This document shows positions 1 through 5,223 of a stretch of DNA of 5,223 nt, one piece after another. Where the stretch lies: assembly GCA_003139975.1 (NCBI GenBank), contig PLHN01000369.1, forward strand, positions 1 through 5,223, given 5' to 3'. Under the pieces are notes generated by a model. It worked only from the letters and a program-made list of their open reading frames with translations, was not told the origin of the DNA and searched no databases. The first letter of the stretch is position 1. Every line of letters begins with the position of its first letter. A program made the position numbers and the translations under genes. The DNA is from Acidobacteriaceae bacterium. GTDB lineage: Bacteria > Acidobacteriota > Terriglobia > Terriglobales > Acidobacteriaceae.

Positions 1-296
1 GCGATCGGCAGCCAGCCCTCGACTCCGGCCGGGCGCTCGAAGGAGGCCGGTCGACCGCCCGGCTCAAACTGGCGAACCCAGAAATAGAAAATTCCTCCGA
101 GCCAGACGTTCAGCAACAGAAACGCGATTTGAAAGCTGCGGCGTGTGACCTGGGAGTAGTCGCGATCGGTGCGGCGAATGAGTTTCGTCTTCGGCGTGGC
201 TGCGGGCTTCGGCTGCCCCGCGATGGACGTATTGGGCGGAACAAAAATGCTCGATGAAACTTCGGGAATGATTTCGCTTTGCGCTTGCGTTGCCAT
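1..296 (-). CDS. Membrane 4Fe-4S binding protein, N-terminal fragment (runs off left edge)
   Basis: The minus strand is open from an ATG at 296-294 to the window edge, giving 98 residues plus a partial Ala codon; the C-terminus lies outside. Residues 1-50 are a hydrophilic, Pro/Ala-rich cytoplasmic lead with a basic RR (41-42). Residues 55-74 form one hydrophobic segment (FQIAFLLLNVWLGGIFYFWV), followed by the block RPAGVEGWLPI (88-98). A first membrane helix followed by 'RPxGVEGxLPI' is, as I recall, typical of polytopic membrane proteins of the NapH/CcoG-like 4Fe-4S class, whose cysteine clusters lie further downstream. Those clusters are therefore not visible here, and the iron-sulfur assignment rests on the N-terminal match alone. 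The expected role is membrane electron transfer. The Shine-Dalgarno is weak (AAAG near the ATG; a better AAGGAAG lies about 22 bases upstream). The gene diverges from the TSUP transporter gene. I am confident it is a real gene and moderately confident of the family. Confidence 0.72.
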   Translation of the reverse strand, partial: MATQAQSEIIPEVSSSIFVPPNTSIAGQPKPAATPKTKLIRRTDRDYSQVTRRSFQIAFLLLNVWLGGIFYFWVRQFEPGGRPASFERPAGVEGWLPI

Positions 297-524
297 GACG
301 GTCTTTACTGGCTGCGTCTTCCTTATTATGACGTGCTGCCTCGACGAAGATTCAGCGTAGGCGCCCCTGTCACAACGCGCTATGACTTCTGTCACACAGC
401 GGAAGTGATTGAATGGAAAGGCGGTGACGGCGGCCGATTCGTTATAGGTCAACTAAAGATTCAGGCATGGAGAATGGTCCTGATCGGCCTCCAATTCAGA
501 CGGCAGCTGTGATACACCTGATAT
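297..524. promoter_or_regulatory. Divergent intergenic region with direct repeats
   Basis: This 228-bp spacer separates two divergent genes, so promoters for both should lie here. The sequence shows two exact copies of CTGTCACA (367-374 and 389-396), 22 bp apart start to start, which is about two helical turns. A short TGAC-N4-GTCA inverted repeat (383-394) overlaps the second copy. On the minus strand CATAAT, shortly upstream of the 4Fe-4S gene, resembles a -10 box, but no good -35 box stands at the right distance. No convincing plus-strand promoter was found. A role as an operator is an inference only. Open frames in this stretch have no start signal or protein character and were not called. 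Confidence 0.3.
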
Positions 525-1289
525 TTGGCTCCGCACACAATCATCTTTCTTTTTTTCGCGGGTGCGCTCGGGGGCGCACTAAACGCCGTGGCCGGCGGCG
601 GCAGTTTCATCGCGTTCCCCGCACTGCTCTTTACAGGCGTTGCTCCGATTGCGGCCAATGCCACAAACACGGTCGCGCTCTGGGTCGGAGTCACGGCCAG
701 CACCGGCGCTTATCGCAAGCACCTCGACCTGTCGCGGCGCGTGATGATCCCGCTCGCCGTCACCAGCCTGATTGGCGGAATTGCCGGAGCTTACCTGCTG
801 CTGCATACGCCCCCGCAGACGTTCCTGCGCGTGCTGCCCTGGCTGATGCTGGGAGCGACGCTGCTGTTTCTCTTTGGCGGACGATTGGCGCGTTCGCACG
901 GCGGATTGGCTCACGACATTTCGACGTCGGCGCTTGTCTTCGCTTCGGTGTTTGAGCTGGTGGTCGCGGTTTACGGAGGATATTTCGGCGGCGGGGTCGG
1001 CATCTTGAATCTGGCGATGCTTGCCATCGTCGGCATGACCGATATTCACGCCATGAACGCGCTGAAGGTCGTGCTCGGCGGCATCATCAACGGTGTCGCC
1101 GTCATTACCTTCGTCGTTGCCGGAGCGGTGGTATGGAAGCAAGGCGTGGTGATGATCGCGGGAGCGATTTTGGGCGGCTACCTCGGAGCCCACTACGCGT
1201 TAAAACTGCCGCAGGCATGGATCCGAGTCTTTGTAATCGTGGTGGGAACGGGGATGACAGTGTATTTTTTCTGGAGGGCGTACCACTAG
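525..1289 (+). CDS. TSUP (TauE/SafE) family membrane transporter / permease
   Basis: This 254-residue protein is almost entirely hydrophobic helices, the usual length for the TauE/SafE family (sulfite/organosulfonate or related anion exporters of the inner membrane). The internal two-fold repeat of the family is visible. The first half has NAVAGGGSFIAFPALL (20-35) followed by an ANATNT motif (44-49). The second half has GGYFGGGVGILNLAML (151-166) followed by HAMNALK (175-181). Helices are apparent at about 5-23, 27-39, 43-62, 73-93, 100-118, 134-150, 158-170, 180-203, 207-222 and 232-250. The start is TTG at 525, because an in-frame TGA at 519-521 excludes any earlier start and the first transmembrane segment begins at residue 5. 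No Shine-Dalgarno precedes it. The substrate cannot be read from the sequence and no sulfur-metabolism gene is nearby. Family assignment is firm; the substrate is unknown. Confidence 0.9.
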   Translation: MAPHTIIFLFFAGALGGALNAVAGGGSFIAFPALLFTGVAPIAANATNTVALWVGVTASTGAYRKHLDLSRRVMIPLAVTSLIGGIAGAYLLLHTPPQTFLRVLPWLMLGATLLFLFGGRLARSHGGLAHDISTSALVFASVFELVVAVYGGYFGGGVGILNLAMLAIVGMTDIHAMNALKVVLGGIINGVAVITFVVAGAVVWKQGVVMIAGAILGGYLGAHYALKLPQAWIRVFVIVVGTGMTVYFFWRAYH

Positions 1290-1375
1290 GGACGAAGAAT
1301 TCAGGCACCAAAACATAGCTGAGGACTTTGGTAATCTGCCCTACGCGCCCGCACGGTGCGATACTGGCGACGAGT

Positions 1376-1750
1376 ATGGCAGGAACTGCCAGCACGCTAA
1401 GAGGGCAACGGGGAGCACGGGTCAAGCTAGGCGGCTCGATCCTTGCCTTGGTATTGCTCGAAAACGGCCGTCAAATTCGTGCCCGCCTGAGCCAGCTCTC
1501 GACGAACGGCGGTCTGCTTTCGTTAGAGGCCCCGCTCGACGAGAGCATCGGCGTCACCTTGGTTTTCCACATCGGCACAACCAGCATGCGCAGCCGTGCA
1601 CGGATGATGTTCCCCATGTGGGCAACGCAAGGCTGTCTTCAGCCCTTCCGCTTTGTGGAATTGACCGAGGAATCGCGCACCGGCCTGACTCGCGAACTGG
1701 AAGCACTGGTGCGCGCGGGCGCGCCGGAGGAAACTGAGAAAACCGAATAG
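1376..1750 (+). CDS. PilZ-like domain protein with degenerate c-di-GMP motifs
   Basis: From the ATG at 1376 this encodes 124 residues, about one PilZ domain. An in-frame TTG at 1328 would add 16 residues, but they look unlike a domain start, so ATG is preferred; neither has a strong ribosome binding site. The beta-rich core reads RARLSQLSTNGGLLSLEAPL (35-54), then VTLVFHIG (60-67) and QPFRFVELTE (89-98), a layout typical of short PilZ-like proteins that I associate with acidobacteria. In c-di-GMP-binding PilZ proteins the signatures are RxxxR and (D/N)xSxxG. Here the second is QLSTNG (40-45), with Gln in the first position, and the N-terminal arginines are R9, R12 and R15, with no exact RxxxR. 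Binding may therefore be lost or changed. The tail (116-124) is acidic. It follows the transporter by 86 bp, so co-transcription is possible but not shown. Confidence 0.7.
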   Translation: MAGTASTLRGQRGARVKLGGSILALVLLENGRQIRARLSQLSTNGGLLSLEAPLDESIGVTLVFHIGTTSMRSRARMMFPMWATQGCLQPFRFVELTEESRTGLTRELEALVRAGAPEETEKTE

Positions 1751-1759
1751 GCGCTCGCG

Positions 1760-2455
1760 CTACTTCTTCTTTGCCGCCGCCAAAATCTGCTCCAGCGAAT
1801 AACTCTGCAGCTCGCCAATCCGCGCGAGCGTAATGTCCGGCTTTGGAAACTGCGCCACGAAAGCGGCGTCGAGCGCGTAGTGTCCCTGCCGCGGGAAAAC
1901 AGTGGTCACGCGCCCACCCCAGTGGCTTTTAATTGCCGTCAGGATGCGGACCTTGTCGTCCACCATCACATAATGCTGTGCCGGATACTTCTTCTCGACA
2001 TCGGCGAGTTCCAATTCCTTGTGCACATAAATAAGGACGTGACCTTCGAACGAGTCATAAAGGCCGGAACGGTCTACTTTGCGCGGCTGAAAGACAACGT
2101 CACCATCACTGAGGATCACGGGCAAGCCGAGCCGCCGCGCATGTTCGACCGCATCGAGCGATTCGGGAAAGAGGCGATTGGCAAAGGGATAGTTCACCAT
2201 GAAATACGACACTTCGAACAGCTTCGGATCGCGCGGCATTTCGATGCGGTAGCGCTGCAGCGCGCCAAGGTAGTCGGCGTATCCGAGCTCAGTGCGCAGC
2301 TGTTCGAAAATCTGCCAATAGCGCTGCGCGCTTTCGTAGCCGACTTTTTTCTGCAAGTGCCGCTGCAGGTCTTCTGCGATGCGATCGTTGTCGACCAGCG
2401 TGTTGTCGACATCGAAGAAAAACACGGTGCGTGAGCTGGCGTCAGCACGATTCAA
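1760..2455 (-). CDS. HAD-superfamily hydrolase (predicted phosphatase)
   Basis: This 231-residue cytoplasmic protein carries all four HAD motifs. Motif I is FFFDVDNTLVD (12-22), with nucleophile D15 and acid/base D17. Motif II is VILSDGD (113-119), with S116. The motif III lysine is probably K146 in VHKELE. Motif IV is VMVDDK (163-168), with D166/D167 for magnesium. The helical stretch at about 25-95 after motif I fits a C1-type cap, as in small-molecule phosphatases. The substrate is not predictable. The start is TTG at 2455-2453: AGGAG lies five bases upstream, and the HAD core begins ten residues later. The frame stays open a further 162 codons upstream to 2941, but that part shows no domain, crosses a tandem repeat and lies antisense to the 77-aa gene, so it is not included. 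The C-terminus ends in KKK. Its stop is 9 bp from the stop of the convergent PilZ-like gene. Confidence 0.88.
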   Translation of the reverse strand: MNRADASSRTVFFFDVDNTLVDNDRIAEDLQRHLQKKVGYESAQRYWQIFEQLRTELGYADYLGALQRYRIEMPRDPKLFEVSYFMVNYPFANRLFPESLDAVEHARRLGLPVILSDGDVVFQPRKVDRSGLYDSFEGHVLIYVHKELELADVEKKYPAQHYVMVDDKVRILTAIKSHWGGRVTTVFPRQGHYALDAAFVAQFPKPDITLARIGELQSYSLEQILAAAKKK

Positions 2456-2460
2456 GCGAT

Positions 2461-2465
2461 CTCCT
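2461..2465 (-). promoter_or_regulatory. Ribosome binding site deciding the HAD hydrolase TTG start
   Basis: AGGAG on the minus strand sits five bases before TTG 2455-2453. No in-frame ATG or GTG with a comparable site occurs in the preceding stretch; the ATG ATG pair near 2500 is out of frame. The in-frame GTG at residue 11 would start inside the first beta strand and is less likely. Confidence 0.7.
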
Positions 2466-2553
2466 GCAGGCCATGGTTTTTTGAACGAATGGCCCTCATC
2501 ATGCCAGAAATCAAGAGGTTGTGCGCAACGTGAGGGAACGGCGTTTTCAATTG

Positions 2554-2568
2554 TTAACGTTGTGTTAA
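2554..2568. repeat. Inverted repeat TTAAC-N5-GTTAA in AT-rich patch
   Basis: Perfect 5-bp arms (2554-2558 and 2564-2568) flank a 5-bp spacer in an AT-rich island within otherwise GC-rich DNA, about 100 bp upstream of the HAD hydrolase start. A small palindrome in this place could be a repressor or activator half-site pair for the HAD gene. The arms are short enough to arise by chance, so this is only a candidate operator. Confidence 0.3.
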
Positions 2569-2631
2569 TTTCAAGGGAAAAATTGCGCCCGTGACGCGGG
2601 GGGACGATAGGGGGACGAGTACAGGGGCTGT

Positions 2632-2664
2632 TGTGGATGTGCTCCCTGTGGATGTGCTCCCTGT
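2632..2664. repeat. 15-bp perfect tandem repeat (two copies plus 3 bases)
   Basis: The unit TGTGGATGTGCTCCC occurs twice head to tail (2632-2646 and 2647-2661), followed by a partial third copy TGT (2662-2664). It lies just upstream of the -10-like TAGAAT (2667-2672). Because the unit is a multiple of three it keeps any reading frame open, which helps explain the long spurious minus-strand frame across it (REHIH repeated). It is probably a slippage duplication; a regulatory role is possible but unproven. Confidence 0.85.
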
Positions 2665-2748
2665 AGTAGAATCTCCTGTTCAACCATCGGGCTTGAATCA
2701 GACTACAGACAGAGACCGCAGTGTGCGCCAAGAACCTTAGATCGTCAC

Positions 2749-2754
2749 AAGGAG
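2749..2754 (+). promoter_or_regulatory. Strong Shine-Dalgarno of the 77-aa gene
   Basis: AAGGAG sits seven bases before GTG 2762. It is among the best ribosome binding sites in the window and is the main reason to accept the small GTG-started frame as a real gene. An in-frame TAG at 2738-2740 rules out any start further upstream. Confidence 0.65.
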
Positions 2755-2761
2755 CCTCTTC

Positions 2762-2995
2762 GTGGAACACATTGATCCAGCCGTCGTGAAACGATTTGAC
2801 ACGCGGTCGAGCCGTCCGTGCGAGTTCTGCCGGGAGCTTGACCCGCACTTTCCCAACCGCCGCCCGCTTGACCAGATGGTAGCCTCCACGCGGAAGGCGG
2901 TGGCATCTTCGCATCTCACCGAGGATGGCTACGTCCGTCACCGCATCCTGGAACTGCGCAAAATGTCAGTTCGGGCGCCGCTTACCGCCGCTTGA
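2762..2995 (+). CDS. Small hypothetical protein with CxxC motif
   Basis: This is a GTG-started, 77-residue, hydrophilic protein with no signal peptide or membrane segment. I do not recognise the family. It contains RPCEFCRELDPHFPNRRPLD (18-37), where C20 and C23 form a CxxC pair. H29, H51 and H60 could complete a metal site, but no second cysteine pair is present, so zinc binding is a guess. Residues 36-67 look helical and mixed in charge. The start is well supported: AAGGAG seven bases upstream and an in-frame stop at 2738-2740. The gene stands alone between a divergent HAD gene and the secreted-protein gene 146 bp downstream. The antisense strand is also open here, so coding has to rest mainly on the ribosome binding site and the protein-like composition. 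Confidence 0.6.
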   Translation: MEHIDPAVVKRFDTRSSRPCEFCRELDPHFPNRRPLDQMVASTRKAVASSHLTEDGYVRHRILELRKMSVRAPLTAA

Positions 2996-3129
2996 ACCGT
3001 GGTTCCCTCGATCGCGATATTTTTCCGGGTACGACACTTTGGTGCCACCCTCCTGACCATTTTTTACGCAGGTTTTTCCGGCGATTGAGTTCTAATGGGG
3101 TAGGGCGAAGTATGCTCGAACCGCGGCTC

Positions 3130-3134
3130 GGGAG
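3130..3134 (+). promoter_or_regulatory. Ribosome binding site selecting the ATG at 3142
   Basis: GGGAG lies seven bases before ATG 3142. This favours 3142 over the in-frame ATG at 3112 (weaker GGGCGAAG upstream) and over the open frame back to 2992. The choice also places the hydrophobic signal segment directly after a short basic N-terminus. Confidence 0.6.
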
Positions 3135-3141
3135 ACCGCCC

Positions 3142-3888
3142 ATGCTGGCGAAAACTCGACCTTATTTGCAGCTTGGCCTTTTTCTGACTCTTTCGCTCGC
3201 CTGTTTGCCTCTTGCTGCGCAGGTTCAGGGTAGCCCATCTCCATACACTCCCGTCGGCATTGCTGGCAACCCCGCGTCCAGCGGCCGCGCCGGTCTGGCT
3301 TCGCTCGGACCCAATGGATTTGCGAACGCCGCGCAGCCTTTCCTCGGCAATTGTTGCGCAATCCCTTTTCTGACACCCCAACAGGTTCCGTCCGAAATCA
3401 GGCCGCCATTCGCGCCCGAGTACCGTCACCACCGGAGCGACGACGATTCCTTGTATCCAGTTGCCGTGCCCGTCTACATTCCCTACGCGATTGGGTACGA
3501 GCCGGACGAAAACGAGGGCACGCCGGAGGAAACGGCCGCCGGTGAACCGACTTTTGCTTACGGCCCAGGGCAGGTAGCGAGCAACCGGAGCGGGCCCGCC
3601 AGCGACGACGCTTACAGCGGACCTCCCGCTGACGAGGATCAGGCCCAGGCTGCCGAGCCACCCGAGCCTGTGACCCCACAACCCGCCACGGTGCTGGTAT
3701 ATAAGGACGGCCATCATGCTGCAGTCGTGAACTATGCGATCTTAGGCGACGCCCTGTTTGATTTCGACGACGAGCACACGCGCAAGGTCCAACTGGCCGA
3801 TCTCGACCTTGCGGCCACGGAGAAGGCCAACGACGCCGCGGGCGTGGACTTCAAGCTGCCGGCGAGCGCGATGGGAAACGCTCCGTAA
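3142..3888 (+). CDS. Secreted Pro/acid-rich protein with conserved-looking C-terminal block
   Basis: This 248-residue protein begins with a clear signal peptide: basic MLAKTR, then a hydrophobic core at about 8-24. The likely cleavage is after LAA (24-26), before Gln27. C21 is not in a good lipobox because Ser is at -3. The mature region is low in complexity: Gly/Ala/Pro-rich (30-70), a CC pair (71-72), a hydrophobic YPVAVPVYIPYAIGY patch (105-119), then an acidic, Pro-rich linker (120-183). The C-terminal block runs from TVLVYKDGHHAAVVNYAILG (183-202), through TRKVQLADLDL (213-223), to NDAAGVDFKLP (230-240). I recall closely similar C-terminal blocks in many signal-peptide proteins of acidobacteria, with no known function. 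It looks like a small beta-rich fold tethered by a disordered linker. GGGAG seven bases upstream supports ATG 3142. No adjacent gene indicates its role. Confidence 0.8.
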   Translation: MLAKTRPYLQLGLFLTLSLACLPLAAQVQGSPSPYTPVGIAGNPASSGRAGLASLGPNGFANAAQPFLGNCCAIPFLTPQQVPSEIRPPFAPEYRHHRSDDDSLYPVAVPVYIPYAIGYEPDENEGTPEETAAGEPTFAYGPGQVASNRSGPASDDAYSGPPADEDQAQAAEPPEPVTPQPATVLVYKDGHHAAVVNYAILGDALFDFDDEHTRKVQLADLDLAATEKANDAAGVDFKLPASAMGNAP

Positions 3889-3891
3889 GAA

Positions 3892-3919
3892 GACAGACAG
3901 GGCGGTTGCTTCGTCTGTC
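3892..3919 (+). terminator. Hairpin downstream of the secreted-protein gene
   Basis: GACAGAC (3892-3898) pairs perfectly with GTCTGTC (3913-3919) across a 14-base loop, three bases after the stop codon. An alternative fold pairs GAAG and ACAGAC with a 2-base bulge. No T-run follows, so this is not a standard intrinsic terminator. It could be a 3' stabilising structure or a weak pause site. Confidence 0.35.
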
Positions 3920-3974
3920 GCTTCGACAATTGCGCGCTATCGTTTACGCTCACTTGAATAAGTCTTAAGTCTTT

Positions 3975-4499
3975 ATGCGGAAACCTCGCCGCAAAGCCGA
4001 CGTTCTCCCTTCGGACGAATCCCTGTTCGTGGGCAAGCGGCGCAAAGCCCCTCCGTATGAGTTCGTACTGGACGCGATCGCTCCGCTCGCGCCTTGGACT
4101 CGTCCAATGTTCGGGTGCCTCGCGGTCTATGTCGAGAGTAAGATTGTGCTCATCCTACGCGACAAGCACGACGGAACCCAGGACAACGGGGTTTGGTTGG
4201 CTACGACCGCGGAACACCATGCGAGTCTTCGCCGCGAGCTTCTGAATATGCGGTCGATTCAAGTCCTGGGAAAAGAAGTAACAGGGTGGCAAGTCCTTCC
4301 GGCGGACGCGCCGGACTTTGAGGAGGCGGCGCTGCGGGCATGCGAGCTCATCATTGCCCGCGATCCTCGAATCGGCAAGGTTCCGGGGGCGCGGCGCACG
4401 CAGAAACGGGCGGTGAGGGCGGGATCGGCCGGAAAAGACGCGAAACGGGTAAAGCGAAAGTCATCTTCACACGGTGGCAAACGGCGCGCCAAGTCATAG
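3975..4499 (+). CDS. TfoX N-terminal-like protein with long basic tail
   Basis: This 174-residue cytoplasmic protein has a core RPMFGCLAVYVESKIVLIL (43-61) that resembles the start of the TfoX/Sxy N-terminal domain (MFGxxxxYVxxKxxxxL). NGVWLATTAEHHASLRREL (71-89) and GWQVLPADAPDFEEAALRAC (104-123) follow, ending in CELIIARDPRIGKVP (123-137). TfoX-N domains occur in competence regulators and in many uncharacterised small proteins, so function cannot be transferred. The tail (135-174) has 16 Lys/Arg in 40 residues and only one acidic residue, resembling histone H1-like or ribosomal-protein tails. The N-terminus (2-7 and 21-24) is also basic. Nucleic-acid binding is a reasonable inference. ATG 3975 is the first start after an in-frame TAA (3966-3968); no Shine-Dalgarno precedes it. 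It lies 86 bp after the secreted-protein gene and converges with hemL. Confidence 0.72.
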   Translation: MRKPRRKADVLPSDESLFVGKRRKAPPYEFVLDAIAPLAPWTRPMFGCLAVYVESKIVLILRDKHDGTQDNGVWLATTAEHHASLRRELLNMRSIQVLGKEVTGWQVLPADAPDFEEAALRACELIIARDPRIGKVPGARRTQKRAVRAGSAGKDAKRVKRKSSSHGGKRRAKS

Positions 4500-4521
4500 C
4501 CTCCGCGCCGTCCCGCGTTCA

Positions 4522-4561
4522 GTCATCCAGCCGATGCGCTGATCGATGACCATTTCTTTCT
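4522..4561 (+). terminator. Probable intrinsic terminator between convergent genes
   Basis: In the 62-bp gap between the two convergent stop codons, GTCATC-CAGC (4522-4531) pairs with GCTG (4538-4541) and GATGAC (4545-4550). The loop is six bases and the right arm carries a 3-base bulge. A T-rich run, CATTTCTTTCTC (4551-4562), follows on the plus strand, so it should end transcription of the TfoX-like gene. On the minus strand the hairpin is not followed by Ts, so it is not clearly a terminator for hemL. Confidence 0.45.
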
Positions 4562-5223
4562 CTACGCTGTCACCGTTGCAAACGCCTGCTTCGCCGCTGC
4601 GATCGTCTGCTGCACGTCATGCTCGGTGTGCGCGGCGCCGATGAAGGCCGCTTCAAACTGTGAGGGCGGCAGATAGATCCCGTTCTCCAGCATGCTGCGG
4701 AAGAAGCGGCCAAAGGCTTCGGTGTCGCTTTTGGCGGCGGAAGTCCAGTCTGTGACCGGGCCGGGTGTGAAGAACCAGGTAAACATCGAGCCCACGCGAT
4801 TGTGGCACAATGTGACACCAGCATCTTTGGCCACGGCGTCCACGCCCGCAACTACCTCCGCGCTGAGTTTGTCGAGCTTGGCATACACATCTTTGTGCTC
4901 GCGCAGGTAGCGCAGCGTTGCGTACCCTGCAGCCATGGCCAGCGGATTTCCCGACAGCGTGCCGGCCTGGTACACGGGCCCGAGCGGAGCCACCAGGTCC
5001 ATGATTTCGCTCGCACCGCCGTAGGCTCCCACGGGCAAACCGCCGCCGATGATTTTGCCCATGGTTGTAAGGTCGGGCTGGATGGCAAATAACTCCTGCG
5101 CTCCGCCGAACGCCAGGCGGAAGCCCGTCATCACTTCGTCAAAAATCAGCAGGGCTTTGTCGCGCGAGGTAATCGCACGCAGCGCCTCGAGATATCCGCG
5201 GGCCGGAGGCACGCATCCCATGT
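4562..5223 (-). CDS. hemL: Glutamate-1-semialdehyde 2,1-aminomutase, C-terminal half (N-terminus off right edge)
   Basis: This PLP-dependent enzyme converts glutamate-1-semialdehyde to 5-aminolevulinate in the C5 route to haem and other tetrapyrroles, in the cytoplasm. About 220 of the usual roughly 430 residues are visible and the frame runs off the edge. The fragment opens with a partial codon then MGCVPP, matching the family's GNMGx[15 protein letters not shown] follows, whose Asp contacts the PLP ring nitrogen. [18 protein letters not shown] comes next, and its Lys (codon 5056-5054) is the PLP-forming lysine. [15 protein letters not shown] follows, and near the C-terminus [22 protein letters not shown] (exact family-style ending). 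No interruption is seen and the stop is TAG at 4564-4562. Together these motifs separate it from other class III aminotransferases. It is the most secure call in the window. No other haem gene is in view. Confidence 0.95.
   Translation of the reverse strand, partial: MGCVPPARGYLEALRAITSRDKALLIFDEVMTGFRLAFGGAQELFAIQPDLTTMGKIIGGGLPVGAYGGASEIMDLVAPLGPVYQAGTLSGNPLAMAAGYATLRYLREHKDVYAKLDKLSAEVVAGVDAVAKDAGVTLCHNRVGSMFTWFFTPGPVTDWTSAAKSDTEAFGRFFRSMLENGIYLPPSQFEAAFIGAAHTEHDVQQTIAAAKQAFATVTA

Larger units (their letters stand above)
2456..2761. other. Divergent intergenic region between HAD gene and 77-aa gene
   Basis: These 306 bp contain no supported gene. They hold an AT-rich patch (about 2541-2580) with an inverted repeat, a G-rich stretch with two copies of GGGGGACGA (2599-2607 and 2610-2618), a 15-bp tandem repeat (2632-2661) and a plus-strand -10-like TAGAAT (2667-2672). 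No matching -35 box is seen, and the position expected for one falls inside the tandem repeat. Promoters for both flanking genes presumably lie here, since the genes diverge. Confidence 0.5.

Noticed and set aside
467..955. Plus-strand open frame of about 160 codons overlapping the TSUP gene in another frame
   Set aside because: Arg/Ala-rich frameshifted shadow; the overlapping TSUP frame has clear family motifs.
579..1193. Long minus-strand open frame inside the TSUP gene
   Set aside because: Its product is rich in R, Q, H and D with no domain, typical of the antisense shadow of a GC-rich membrane-protein gene.
1880..2434. Plus-strand open frame antisense to the HAD hydrolase
   Set aside because: The minus strand carries all four HAD motifs in order; the antisense product has no recognisable features.
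2456..2941. 162-codon upstream extension of the HAD hydrolase frame (total 393 aa)
   Set aside because: No recognisable domain, includes a translated 15-bp tandem repeat, lies antisense to a gene with a strong ribosome binding site, and a well-placed AGGAG/TTG start exists at 2455.
3011..3024. ATCGCGAT palindrome followed by ATTTTT, as a terminator of the 77-aa gene
   Set aside because: The palindrome has no loop, so it cannot form a stable RNA hairpin.
3020..3081. Two TTTTTCCGG direct repeats (3020-3028 and 3073-3081)
   Set aside because: Nine-base repeats 53 bp apart in a T-rich spacer, with no link to a promoter or start; probably chance.
3091..3096. TCTAAT as a -10 box for the secreted-protein gene
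   Set aside because: No -35-like hexamer at 16-18 bp upstream.
3064..3717. Minus-strand open frame antisense to the secreted-protein gene
   Set aside because: No motif or ribosome binding site, and the sense strand encodes a signal peptide and an ordered C-terminal block.

Overview
The window looks like a chromosomal core region of a GC-rich soil-type bacterium, most likely an acidobacterium (Terriglobia/Koribacter-like). That placement is an inference. It rests on the style of the PilZ-like protein, on the secreted protein whose C-terminal block recalls a recurrent acidobacterial type, and on the N-terminus of a membrane 4Fe-4S protein of a kind common in that phylum. No transposase, integrase, phage gene, CRISPR array, tRNA or rRNA was seen.

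Layout from left to right. Bases 1-296 (minus) hold the N-terminus of a membrane 4Fe-4S protein that runs off the left edge. A 228-bp divergent spacer follows, then a TauE/SafE (TSUP) membrane transporter (525-1289, plus, TTG start). Next is a short PilZ-like protein (1376-1750, plus), which converges with only 9 bp between stop codons on a HAD-superfamily phosphatase (1760-2455, minus, TTG start with a good Shine-Dalgarno). A 306-bp spacer holds an AT-rich patch with an inverted repeat and a 15-bp tandem duplication. After it come a 77-aa CxxC protein (2762-2995, plus), a secreted Pro/acid-rich protein (3142-3888, plus) and a TfoX-N-like protein with a very basic tail (3975-4499, plus). The right edge carries the C-terminal half of glutamate-1-semialdehyde aminomutase, hemL (4562-5223, minus), facing the TfoX-like gene across a probable terminator.

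The genes do not form one obvious pathway. Only hemL has a precise role (tetrapyrrole synthesis). The rest are single-gene or two-gene units: a transporter, a possibly signalling-related protein, a phosphatase, and several lineage-specific proteins of unknown function. I see no strong case for a new multi-gene system. The items most worth a second look are the secreted protein's conserved-looking C-terminal block, the TfoX-like protein with a histone-like tail, and the small CxxC protein with a strong ribosome binding site.
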